Below, piece after piece: positions 8,989 through 16,778 of a stretch of 53,738 nucleotides of DNA. The notes under the pieces were generated by a model, which saw nothing but the letters and a program-made list of their open reading frames with translations, made no database searches and was not told the DNA's origin. Position 1 is the first letter of the stretch, and the number at the start of each line of letters is the position of its first letter. The stretch is from NCBI GenBank assembly GCA_934424575.1, contig CAKRXU010000018.1:1-53738 (forward strand). The letters are read 5' to 3'. This DNA comes from an uncultured Blautia sp. Lineage in GTDB: Bacteria; Bacillota; Clostridia; Lachnospirales; Lachnospiraceae. Made by a program: the position numbers and the translations under genes.

Positions 8989-9720
8989 TTATTCATATTT
9001 TATGATTTCTTTTTTCAGACGCTTCATGATCCGTTTCTCCAGTCTGGAAATGTAGGACTGAGAAATCCCAAGAAGGTCTGCGACTTCTTTCTGTGTCTTT
9101 TCTTTACCCTCTGCGTTATTGAGTCCGAAACGCAGTTTGATGATCATCTGCTCTCTCGGAGAAAGTTTGCTGATTGCCTTACCGAGAAGCGTAATTTCTA
9201 CCTCGTCTTCCATCTTACGTGAGATCACGTCATCATCTGTTCCCAGAATATCCGAAAGGAGGAGCTCGTTTCCATCCCAGTCTACATTCAGCGGCTCATC
9301 AATCGAAACCTCCATCCTGGTCTTGCTGTTTCTGCGAAGGTACATCAGGATCTCATTTTCGATGCATCTGGACGCATAGGTTGCAAGCTTGATATTCTTG
9401 ACCGGGTTAAAAGTGTTGATTGCTTTGATCAGGCCGATCGTCCCGATGGAGATCAGATCTTCCACGCCGACTCCTGTGTTATCGAATTTCTTAGCGATAT
9501 AGACAACCAGCCTTAGATTGTGTTCGATCAGGATCGCCTTTGCCTCCTGGTGCTGGTCACTGTCCAGTTTGCTGATCACATACGCCTCTCTCTTAGGTTC
9601 CAGTGGTGCCGGGAGGACATCACTCCCTCCGATATAATAAACTTCTCTCGGTCTTGTAAGTACCAGTCTCTGAAAAAACTGAAACGGATTATAATCCACG
9701 CCTGCTGCTGATCTTGCCAT
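8989..9720 (-). CDS. sigE: Mother-cell sporulation sigma factor SigE (pro-sigma-E)
   Basis: 243 aa. An N-terminal pro-sequence of about 26 residues precedes the conserved VYYIGGSDVLPAPL segment, the region where SpoIIGA cleaves pro-sigma-E in Bacillus. Region 2 carries NLRLVVYIAKKF and DLISIGTIGLIKA with the -10-binding helix after it; region 4 has the helix-turn-helix TQKEVADLLGISQSYISRLEKR. The factor directs early mother-cell gene expression after asymmetric septation. The ribosome-binding site (TAGGAGGGG) overlaps the stop codon of spoIIGA, so the protease and its substrate are translationally coupled. The pro-sequence itself is unlike that of Bacillus. Confidence 0.96.
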   Translation of the reverse strand: MARSAAGVDYNPFQFFQRLVLTRPREVYYIGGSDVLPAPLEPKREAYVISKLDSDQHQEAKAILIEHNLRLVVYIAKKFDNTGVGVEDLISIGTIGLIKAINTFNPVKNIKLATYASRCIENEILMYLRRNSKTRMEVSIDEPLNVDWDGNELLLSDILGTDDDVISRKMEDEVEITLLGKAISKLSPREQMIIKLRFGLNNAEGKEKTQKEVADLLGISQSYISRLEKRIMKRLKKEIIKYE

Positions 9721-9732
9721 AACCTGCCCCTC

Positions 9733-10584
9733 CTAACGCAATAATCTGGAATTCAACAATAGCTTGTATTCCCTGCCCAAAGCGGAGGATTCAAATGTCA
9801 GAGCAAAAACCGGTCCTGCTATATGAATCACATCTCCAGGAGTATGGATGCACAGATCGTCCAACATTACCGCCAGGAATGTCTCAGGGCTTTTGCCTAC
9901 TGTCTTAACTGACAGATAGTGCGGTTTCAGACCTGCGATCTCTACGCTTCCAAATTCCTTCGGATCTCCATTCAGGTTCTTCAGTGCCTCTGCATATTCC
10001 TCTGGCAGAATTTTCTCAAGAAGGTCTGCCTCGATGATCGATACCGGCTTTCCGCTTACCGGATCTTCCAGCAGATTCCCGCTGTCATAGAAGCCGTAAG
10101 CGGACTCGACCTTTCCCTGATATCCAAGCGTTACCGGATAAATATTCCGCCGTCCCGCCCGGATCGAGTCTGCCGCAAAAAGAAACGCGCTGCTTCCTGT
10201 GTACACCACAAAAACGCATAACAGAAAAACCTTGATCGTAAGTATTCTCTCTCCTGAAACAGCCTCCCAGAATCCACCACAGAGAAACGCGGTCAGGTAC
10301 AGCATCAGAAAGGCTTTGAGAAGGAGCGCCCCCTTCTGGATCCTAAGCCCGATCCGAAGCATGCCCAGTGCAAAAAATCCATGTAAGACAACGGTCAGCA
10401 CAGGAGTATTTTCCGAAGGAATCCAGAGGATCAGGCAGGAACCAAGCGCCCCGAAAACTGCCGCCGCAAGGCATCGTCTGCGGCTTACACGATATCGAAG
10501 AAATTTTCCTACCAGTCGGAGAAGAAGATAATCCATCAAAAGATTTGCTGCGAACACAACGTCTATGTAGATCTCCTGATACAT
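9733..10584 (-). CDS. spoIIGA: Sigma-E processing peptidase SpoIIGA
   Basis: 283 aa from ATG 10584, chosen for GGGGAGGA 8 nt upstream; the frame could be extended to 10701 but that would run through the promoter. The N-terminal half is membrane-embedded (about five hydrophobic segments to residue 137), followed by a C-terminal aspartic-protease domain with the active-site motif YDSGN (Asp167). In Bacillus a dimer of this domain, activated across the septum by SpoIIR from the forespore, trims pro-sigma-E in the mother cell. It is followed immediately by its substrate gene sigE. The promoter has Spo0A-type architecture (10669-10748). Confidence 0.94.
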   Translation of the reverse strand: MYQEIYIDVVFAANLLMDYLLLRLVGKFLRYRVSRRRCLAAAVFGALGSCLILWIPSENTPVLTVVLHGFFALGMLRIGLRIQKGALLLKAFLMLYLTAFLCGGFWEAVSGERILTIKVFLLCVFVVYTGSSAFLFAADSIRAGRRNIYPVTLGYQGKVESAYGFYDSGNLLEDPVSGKPVSIIEADLLEKILPEEYAEALKNLNGDPKEFGSVEIAGLKPHYLSVKTVGKSPETFLAVMLDDLCIHTPGDVIHIAGPVFALTFESSALGREYKLLLNSRLLR

Positions 10585-10623
10585 AAATCCAGTCCTCCCC
10601 AAAGAAAAACAGGTACAAAAAAA

Positions 10624-10688
10624 CGCCCTCTGAACTTCTATAAATCCTTCACTTTGGTAAGTGAACTCATTATAAAAGACAGAGGGCG
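10624..10688 (-). terminator. Intrinsic terminator of thrS with a nested hairpin
   Basis: Outer stem CGCCCTCTG/CAGAGGGCG (9 bp; arms 10680-10688 and 10624-10632) followed on the minus strand by seven Ts (10617-10623). Inside its loop is a second perfect hairpin, TTCACTT/AAGTGAA. The loop also contains the -10 of the spoIIGA promoter. Confidence 0.8.
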
Positions 10689-10748
10689 CAGATTTTGTCA
10701 AAACCTGACCCCAAACTCACAGAACTTCTCGTGTCTTATCGACAGAAT
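10669..10748 (-). promoter_or_regulatory. Spo0A-type promoter of spoIIGA-sigE (long spacer, two 0A-box-like sites)
   Basis: Minus strand TTGACA (10696-10701), 21-bp spacer, perfect TATAAT (10669-10674). The Bacillus spoIIG promoter is known for consensus-like hexamers at an abnormal 22-bp spacing that needs Spo0A~P. A 0A-box-like TTTGTCAAAA (one mismatch to TTTGTCGAAA, plus strand) overlaps the -35, and a second site, TGTCGATA on the minus strand, lies at about 10736-10748. The 3' side of this region is also the thrS terminator. Confidence 0.6.
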
Positions 10749-10783
10749 GAAAAAAGTTTTGAGTTTTGATGAATCATTGTCTG

Positions 10784-12745
10784 TTATTTTTTCTCTTCCT
10801 GAACTTCGATTTTGCGGATCGTTTTGTTCTTGATCTCTTCTTTGATCGCGCTCATGAAATCTCCGAGGTCTTTCATTCCTTCATCGCCAAGGTAACGGCT
10901 TCTTACGGAAACTTTGCCCTCTTCCTCTTCTTTTGCACCAACAACGAGCATGTATGGAACTCTCTCAAGACGTGCTTCACGGATCTTGTATCCCATCTTC
11001 TCAGAACGTCTGTCAACGGAGCAGCGGATTCCTTCTTCTTTCATCTGTGCTTCTACTTTGTCAGCATAAGCGTTGAATTTCTCGGAGATCGGGATCACAC
11101 GAACCTGTTCCGGGCACAGCCATGTCGGGAACATACCAGCGTATTTCTCGATCAGCCATGCAAGTGTTCTTTCATAGCATCCCATGGATGTACGATGAAT
11201 GATACACGGACGTTTTTTGTCACCGTTTTCGTCGATGTAGTACATATCAAACTGTTCAGCAAGAAGTGCATCCCACTGGATTGTGATCATGGTATCTTCT
11301 TTGCCATATACGTTCTTTGCGTTGATGTCAACTTTTGGTCCGTAGAAAGCTGCTTCTCCGACATCCTCTGTGAATGGGATGTTCAGTTCTTCGAGCATCT
11401 GACGAATATCTTCTTCTGTCTCATTCCATACTTCCGGATCACCGATGTATTTTTCTCTGTTGTTCGGATCCCATTTGGACAGATGGTAAGTTACATCTTC
11501 CTCAACACCGAGAACCTGCAGACAGTACTGTGCAAGTGCGATACAGTCTTTGAATTCTTTTACCATCTGGTCTGGTCTTACGATTAGATGTCCTTCAGAA
11601 ATTGTAAACTGACGAACTCGTGTCAGGCCGTGCATCTCACCGGAATCCTCGTTACGGAACAGTGTGGATGTCTCGCCGTAACGCAGCGGCAGGTCACGGT
11701 AGCTGTGCTGTTCTGCTTTGTATACATAGTACTGGAACGGGCATGTCATCGGACGAAGTGCAAATACTTCTTTGTCTGTCTCTTCATCACCGAGAACGAA
11801 CATTCCGTCTTTGTAATGATCCCAGTGTCCGGAGATCTTGTAGAGATCGCTCTTTGCCATCAGAGGAGTCTTGGTTCTTACATAGCCACGTTTTGTCTCC
11901 TCATCCTCGATCCATCTCTGCAGTTCCTGCATCATGATGACACCGTTCGGCATGATCAGCGGAAGTCCCTGTCCGATCACATCTACAGTTGTGAAGATCT
12001 TCATCTCACGGCCAAGTTTGTTGTGGTCACGTTTCTTGGCTTCTTCCATCTGCTCCAGATGTTCTTTGAGCTCATCCTTTGTAGCATATGCTGTTCCGTA
12101 GATACGTGTCAGCATGGCGTTCTTCTCGCTGCCTCTCCAGTATGCGCTGGAAGAAGAAAGAAGTTTGAATGCTTTGACAGGTTTTACGCTCATCAGGTGC
12201 GGTCCTGCACAGAGGTCTGTCCAGTCTCCCTGTGAATAGAAGGAGATTTCTGCATCTTCCGGAAGGTCTTCGATCAGTTCTACTTTGTAAGGTTCGTTTT
12301 TCTCTTTGAAGTATGCGATCGCATCTTCTCTGGATTTGGTGAAACGTTCGATCTTTGCGCCTTTTTTGATGATCTTCTTCATTTCTTTTTCGATCGCATC
12401 AAGGTCCTCACGGGAGAATGGCTCGTGATCGAAATCATAATAAAATCCTGTATCAATAGAAGGTCCGATGGCAACTTTGGCTTCCGGATATAAGTTCTGT
12501 ACTGCCTGTGCAAGTACATGGGAAGCTGTATGACGAAGAACAGCAAGTCCCTTCTCGTCCTTAGCTGTCAGAATGTTCAGTTCGCAGTCGCTGTCAAGTA
12601 CGGTACGGAGGTCTACAACCTCTCCGTTTACTTCTCCTGCACATGCGGCGCGTGCCAGTCCTTCGCTGATGTCATAAGCGATGTCAATTACGGATTTTGC
12701 TTCGGAATATTCTTTTTTGGATCCGTCTTTCAGTGTGATGATCAT
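10784..12745 (-). CDS. thrS: Threonyl-tRNA synthetase
   Basis: 653 aa from ATG 12745, chosen for AAAGGAG 9 nt upstream; an in-frame upstream extension (to 12859) is leader sequence with hairpins. Order: TGS domain (about 1-60), editing domain with the HTASH motif and DLCAGPHL zinc/editing motif, class II catalytic core (motif 1 region with EMKIFTTVDVIGQGLPLIMP onward, TCPFQ, motif 2 RYGETSTLFRNEDSGEMHGL, motif 3 GCYERTLAW) and an anticodon-binding C-terminal domain. It charges tRNA-Thr and hydrolyses mischarged Ser-tRNA. Expression is controlled by the Thr T-box upstream. A terminator follows at 10624-10688. Confidence 0.97.
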   Translation of the reverse strand: MIITLKDGSKKEYSEAKSVIDIAYDISEGLARAACAGEVNGEVVDLRTVLDSDCELNILTAKDEKGLAVLRHTASHVLAQAVQNLYPEAKVAIGPSIDTGFYYDFDHEPFSREDLDAIEKEMKKIIKKGAKIERFTKSREDAIAYFKEKNEPYKVELIEDLPEDAEISFYSQGDWTDLCAGPHLMSVKPVKAFKLLSSSSAYWRGSEKNAMLTRIYGTAYATKDELKEHLEQMEEAKKRDHNKLGREMKIFTTVDVIGQGLPLIMPNGVIMMQELQRWIEDEETKRGYVRTKTPLMAKSDLYKISGHWDHYKDGMFVLGDEETDKEVFALRPMTCPFQYYVYKAEQHSYRDLPLRYGETSTLFRNEDSGEMHGLTRVRQFTISEGHLIVRPDQMVKEFKDCIALAQYCLQVLGVEEDVTYHLSKWDPNNREKYIGDPEVWNETEEDIRQMLEELNIPFTEDVGEAAFYGPKVDINAKNVYGKEDTMITIQWDALLAEQFDMYYIDENGDKKRPCIIHRTSMGCYERTLAWLIEKYAGMFPTWLCPEQVRVIPISEKFNAYADKVEAQMKEEGIRCSVDRRSEKMGYKIREARLERVPYMLVVGAKEEEEGKVSVRSRYLGDEGMKDLGDFMSAIKEEIKNKTIRKIEVQEEKK

Positions 12746-12960
12746 AATTTTGAACTCCTTTTGTGTTTGAATAAAGTAAATTTTTGTAACTATTCCGTAG
12801 GTAGATCCCGCGAGGTGTTTTGGCATGTTTTTGCCAAAATCCCGAGACATACAAGGCAAAATGCTATCACCGAAGGTGATTTGGAATGCATTTTGACTCG
12901 TAACTGTGAGGGTACTGAACAGTTACAAGTTTTTTCCACAGGGACGAGCTGATCTCTGAT
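12746..12960 (-). repeat. Hairpin-rich spacer between the T-box terminator and thrS
   Basis: No gene. On either strand it folds into several small hairpins: TTTTGGCA/TTGCCAAAA (around 12815-12840), a two-layer AAAATGC...GCATTTT stem enclosing ATCACC-GAA-GGTGAT (around 12858-12894), and GTAACTGT/ACAGTTAC (12900-12926). It resembles a REP/MITE-type intergenic element inserted into the thrS leader, and shares its GTAACTGT core with other gaps in the window. Confidence 0.5.
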
Positions 12961-12964
12961 TCAT

Positions 12965-13242
12965 TTGATAAATAAAAAAGTCCCTTACAATGCATCTCTG
13001 CACTGTAAGGGACGAATATGATCATAGTATACGATACTCGCGGTTCCACCCTGCTTGCTGTAACTGTCATACGGCAGTCTCAGCCACTCTTATAAGATGA
13101 TAACGGAATCACCGGACCGGATTAGGGCCACTCGGAGATGGTCTTCGACTGCTTCCCGCTGAAATACTCTCAGCAAATGTATTCCTCTCTGGAGCCTTCC
13201 ACAGTTTACTCTTCTCGTCAACGTGTTTCTTATTTATTCTGT
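12965..13242 (-). ncRNA. T-box riboswitch, threonine-specific, leader of thrS
   Basis: The canonical T-box AGGGTGGAACCGCG is at 13039-13052 on the minus strand. Stem I can be traced: GAGA/TCTC below and ACTG/CAGT above a specifier loop holding AGTAA on the 5' side and CGAAGACCA on the 3' side. The specifier codon is ACC (Thr) at 13140-13142, followed by the usual purine. The leader ends in a terminator (12980-13013) that competes with the antiterminator formed by the T-box. Uncharged tRNA-Thr should pair with ACC and the T-box bulge and permit read-through into thrS. Confidence 0.95.
12980..13013 (-). terminator. T-box transcription attenuator
   Basis: A 15-bp stem with one wobble (GTCCCTTAC.../...GTAAGGGAC), GAGA loop, then CTTTTTTA on the minus strand (T-run 12974-12979). 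Confidence 0.92.
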
Positions 13243-13247
13243 TACCC

Positions 13248-13276
13248 ATTATATCCATGTGTTCCCGGTTTGTCAA
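13248..13276 (-). promoter_or_regulatory. Consensus sigma-A promoter of the thrS T-box transcript
   Basis: Minus strand perfect TTGACA (13271-13276), 17-bp spacer, perfect TATAAT (13248-13253). Transcription would start near 13242, just before Stem I. Confidence 0.88.
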
Positions 13277-13356
13277 TGACTAATTTTTATATTGGTAAGA
13301 CCAATTTGATGTAGCATTTTAGCTACTGTGAACGGAGTGAACAGTAACGCATTTTA

Positions 13357-15027
13357 TTATCTGCAGCGTACCATGACTGCCTGGTAAGGGTTCAGGGTTT
13401 TCTGGCTGGTTTCGCTGTAGTTGTTGCAGAGGATCTCGCCCTCTGCGATGTCTGCCTGCTGGGTTTCATCAGACATATTGACCCAGATCTGGGTCTTTTC
13501 ACCGTTTTCTGCGATACGCTCAAAAGCGATCACAGGCTCCAAAGCATTCTGGATCTCACGGATCTCACCGTAGATCAGGGATTCACGGTTTGCCTCGTCT
13601 TTGCGGATCCGAATCAGATTTCTGTAGTAATGCAGGAGGGAATCTTTGTCCTGTTCCTGCTTCTTGGCACAAATGGCTGCGTAGTCGTCATTGCATTTCA
13701 GCCATGGCATACCGGAAGTAAAACCGCCGTTTGCTTCTGCAGTCCACGGGAACGGCATTCTGCTGTTGTCACGACTTCTGTCGTTGACGAATTTCAGGGA
13801 CTGCGCTTCGTCATACCCTGCACTAAGGGCTCTTCTGTACTGATCCTTGGTGTTCAGGTCATCGTATTCTTCGATGCTGTTGAACTTACCGTTCTCTGAA
13901 CCAAGTTCTTCTCCCTGGTAGACAAATACGGTTCCACGAAGTCCCATCAGAAGGGTTGCAAGGGCACTTCCCTGAAGGAATCTTAAATGCAGATCGTCCC
14001 TGGCTGCTGCTTTTTCGCGGAAATATTTGTTGAAGGAACGGGACTGGTCATGGTTTTCCAGATAGATGGCACCCCATCCCTGTGTCTGCACACTGCACTG
14101 GCTTCTGAATAGAAGTTTCTTGAGATCTCCAAAGGTCCACGGAGCCTGGTTGTACCAGTTGGAACCCGGAAGGAGGTCAATGTCTGCATAACTGAAGTCA
14201 AATACCATGGAAAAATATCCGTCTTCGCCGATAAACTCGGACAGGTTTTCATATGGGACTCCCGGTGCCTCCGCAACAGTCATTATCTCCGGATCTCTGA
14301 GACATTTATGGTTCATTTCCTGAAGGAATTCTCGGATTCCTTCCTGATTCTGACCGGTTGTCTCCACGCTGATCAGACCGTCTGTATTGTCCGGTTCATG
14401 GGACACCAGAGAATTTACTTTTTTGATATAAGTGATCGCATCAAAACGGAATCCGCTGACACCTTTTTCCATCCAGTAATTCAGGATGTTGTAGAGTTCT
14501 TCTCGAAGTTTTGGGCTTTCCCAGTTGAGATCCGGCTGGCTCTTGTCAAAGGTATGATAGTACCAGCAGTCTTCTCCCGCCTTCTCCCACACGGAACCGC
14601 CGAAGCAGCTTCGTGTGTTGGAAGGGCGTTCCTTGGACTGGACAAACATATAATAATCTCTGTATTCTGAGTTCGGATCTTTCAGCGCTTCCTGGAACCA
14701 TACATGCTGGTCGGAAGTATGGTTCAGCACCATGTCGATGATGACACGGATGCCAAGTTCTCCCGCTTTTTTCAGAAGAAGATCCATATCTTCCATCGTT
14801 CCGAAGCACGGGTCGATCCCATAATAGTCAGCGACATCGTATCCATTGTCTTTCATTGGTGACGGATAGAAAGGGCAGATCCAGATAAAATCAATTCCCA
14901 GTTCTTTCAGGTAAGGGAGTTTTTCCAGAATTCCTTTTAAGTCTCCGATTCCATCACCATTTGTATCCTTGAAGCTTTTTGGATAGATCTGATATCCTAC
15001 TGCTTCTTTCCACCATATTCTTTTCAT
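13357..15027 (-). CDS. GH13 alpha-glucosidase (oligo-1,6-glucosidase-like)
   Basis: 556 aa, the length usual for GH13 subfamily 31 enzymes. Catalytic residues: nucleophile Asp196 (GFRFDA), acid/base Glu253 (VAEAPG) and transition-state stabiliser Asp327 (ENHDQS). The N-terminus (WWKEAVGYQIYPKSF, then DTNGDGIGDL) is typical. There is no signal peptide, so it is cytoplasmic and splits oligosaccharides brought in by the ABC importer encoded upstream. The residue after the nucleophile is Ala (197); in this family Val there is linked to alpha-1,6 and Ala to alpha-1,4 preference, so malto-oligosaccharides are a reasonable guess. It is the last gene of the LacI-controlled operon, 3 nt after the permease gene; no clear terminator was seen. 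Confidence 0.9.
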   Translation of the reverse strand: MKRIWWKEAVGYQIYPKSFKDTNGDGIGDLKGILEKLPYLKELGIDFIWICPFYPSPMKDNGYDVADYYGIDPCFGTMEDMDLLLKKAGELGIRVIIDMVLNHTSDQHVWFQEALKDPNSEYRDYYMFVQSKERPSNTRSCFGGSVWEKAGEDCWYYHTFDKSQPDLNWESPKLREELYNILNYWMEKGVSGFRFDAITYIKKVNSLVSHEPDNTDGLISVETTGQNQEGIREFLQEMNHKCLRDPEIMTVAEAPGVPYENLSEFIGEDGYFSMVFDFSYADIDLLPGSNWYNQAPWTFGDLKKLLFRSQCSVQTQGWGAIYLENHDQSRSFNKYFREKAAARDDLHLRFLQGSALATLLMGLRGTVFVYQGEELGSENGKFNSIEEYDDLNTKDQYRRALSAGYDEAQSLKFVNDRSRDNSRMPFPWTAEANGGFTSGMPWLKCNDDYAAICAKKQEQDKDSLLHYYRNLIRIRKDEANRESLIYGEIREIQNALEPVIAFERIAENGEKTQIWVNMSDETQQADIAEGEILCNNYSETSQKTLNPYQAVMVRCR

Positions 15028-15030
15028 AAG

Positions 15031-15867
15031 TTACCCCTTTACTGCACCTGCCGCGATTCCTTCGATGATGTTTTTCTGAAGGAAGATGAACACGATCAGG
15101 ATTGGAATGACACAGATCAATACTGCCGGGAAGATGAGTTCCCATGGATTTCCGTACTGTCCGGAAAGGCTTTTTGCATAATAAAGACTCAAGGTCAGTG
15201 TCTTGCTGTCGTTGTTTCCGATGATCAGGAACGGAAGAAGGTAGTCATTCCAGATCCACATGGCATTGGTGATCACAACAGTCGCTGTGATCGGTTTTAC
15301 CAGCGGGAATACAACGTTGAAAAACAGCTGGAAGATATTTGCGCCATCGATGACAGCCGCCTCTTCCAGAGAAAGCGGAACACTCTTGAAAAATCCATGA
15401 TACAGGAAAACAGTCATGCTCAGTCCGAATCCGCCATACATCAGGATCAGACCGAAGGTATTCTTAAGTCCAAGTGCTTCCATCAGATTTACCAGCGGAT
15501 ACATAACAGACTGGAACGGGATCAGCATTGCTGCTGTAAAGCAGAGGAATAGGAAGTTACTTGCTTTTGTCTTGTTTCTTACCATCATCCATGCAGTAAG
15601 AGAAGAGATCACAACGATCAGTGCTACTGCAGCCACAGTGATGATGAGTGTATTTACTACAGATTCTCCGAGTTTGATCTGTGCTGCCGCATTCTTAAGA
15701 TAAGTAAAATCAAAAGAAGACGGAAGAGAGATCGGAGATCCGACGATTTCTTTCTGACTCTTAAAAGAGTTTATGATCAGAAAGTAGATCGGGAATAAAG
15801 TATAAATGCTCAGAAGGATCAGAACTACATACATTACGCCCTGTTTTATTCTTTTGTTTGCAGTCAT
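15031..15867 (-). CDS. Carbohydrate ABC transporter permease, MalG type
   Basis: 278 aa, six predicted membrane segments. The cytoplasmic EAA loop is clear (EEAAVIDGANIFQLFFNVVFP), the contact site for the ATPase subunit. No ATPase gene is present in the operon, as is common for Firmicute sugar importers that share an MsmX-type ATPase. Its ATG overlaps the stop codon of the preceding permease by one base (TAATG), which implies coupled translation of the two permeases. Confidence 0.93.
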   Translation of the reverse strand: MTANKRIKQGVMYVVLILLSIYTLFPIYFLIINSFKSQKEIVGSPISLPSSFDFTYLKNAAAQIKLGESVVNTLIITVAAVALIVVISSLTAWMMVRNKTKASNFLFLCFTAAMLIPFQSVMYPLVNLMEALGLKNTFGLILMYGGFGLSMTVFLYHGFFKSVPLSLEEAAVIDGANIFQLFFNVVFPLVKPITATVVITNAMWIWNDYLLPFLIIGNNDSKTLTLSLYYAKSLSGQYGNPWELIFPAVLICVIPILIVFIFLQKNIIEGIAAGAVKG

Positions 15868-16763
15868 TATGCCTCGATCTCCTTTCTCTTAGTAACAATA
15901 ACCTGAACGATAGACACAACAGCGATCAGGATAAAGAAGATAACCGCCTGTGCCTGTGCCATACCATAGTTTGGCGGTGTGTTCTCTCTGGTTGTCAGAA
16001 GGATCTGCAGAGAAAGCATTCTGGTACCGAAATCTCCGCCTGTGAGGGCAAGGTTCTCATCCAGCATCTTGAAACTGCTGGAAAGTGTCAGGAAAAATAC
16101 GATAGTAAATGCCGGCATCAGCATCGGAACTGTGATGTGACGGAATTTCTGCCATGCAGTTGCACCGTCGATGGAAGCTGCTTCATAGAGATCTTCCGGA
16201 ATGTTGTTAAGACCGTTCAGATAGATCAACATCAGATATCCGGCTGTCTGCCAGGTTGCCATGATTGCCATGGCAAAAACTGCTTTGTTCGGGTCCTGGA
16301 GCATGTCGCACAGGAACGGGATATGGATCGGAGAATCCTCACCAAACAGCATCAGGGAATATACATTCTGGAAGATAAAGCTCCAGATAAAGCCCATTGC
16401 AAGTCCTCCAAGGAGGTTCGGGAAGAAAAATACGGTACGGAAAAATCCTTTGCCTTTGCCGACTTTTCTTACCATCAGTGCCATGCCAAGGCTTACGATA
16501 TTTTTGATCACAACAGCTACAACTGTAAATTTAATGGTGTAGATAAAAGAAGTGATAAACTTCTGTGAATGGAACACTTTGATATAGTTTTTGAAGCCAA
16601 CCAGTGCACCGTACCAGTGTTCGGAGCCTTTGAAGTAAGAACCTCTCCAGGCTGTAAAGGAATATGCCACACCCATGATAAATGGAACCAGGATAACTAC
16701 GACGAACAGGATGATCGCCGGAATATTCAGTATCTTGAACCATTTCTTATAATATTTCTCCAT
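15867..16763 (-). CDS. Carbohydrate ABC transporter permease, MalF type
   Basis: 298 aa with six membrane segments and an EAA loop (YEAASIDGATAWQKFRHITVP). It forms the heterodimeric channel with the downstream MalG-type permease. It lies 15 nt after the binding-protein gene in the operon order binding protein, MalF, MalG, GH13. Confidence 0.93.
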   Translation of the reverse strand: MEKYYKKWFKILNIPAIILFVVVILVPFIMGVAYSFTAWRGSYFKGSEHWYGALVGFKNYIKVFHSQKFITSFIYTIKFTVVAVVIKNIVSLGMALMVRKVGKGKGFFRTVFFFPNLLGGLAMGFIWSFIFQNVYSLMLFGEDSPIHIPFLCDMLQDPNKAVFAMAIMATWQTAGYLMLIYLNGLNNIPEDLYEAASIDGATAWQKFRHITVPMLMPAFTIVFFLTLSSSFKMLDENLALTGGDFGTRMLSLQILLTTRENTPPNYGMAQAQAVIFFILIAVVSIVQVIVTKRKEIEA

Positions 16764-16778
16764 GTTTCTCTCCCTTCC

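Noticed and set aside
10766..12235. Plus-strand frames opposite thrS (273 and 215 codons)
   Set aside because: Fully inside thrS on the other strand, with shadow-type composition and no translation signals.
12746..12859. 38-residue N-terminal extension of ThrRS
   Set aside because: It lies in the hairpin-rich leader; the ATG at 12745 has a good ribosome-binding site and gives a normal TGS start.
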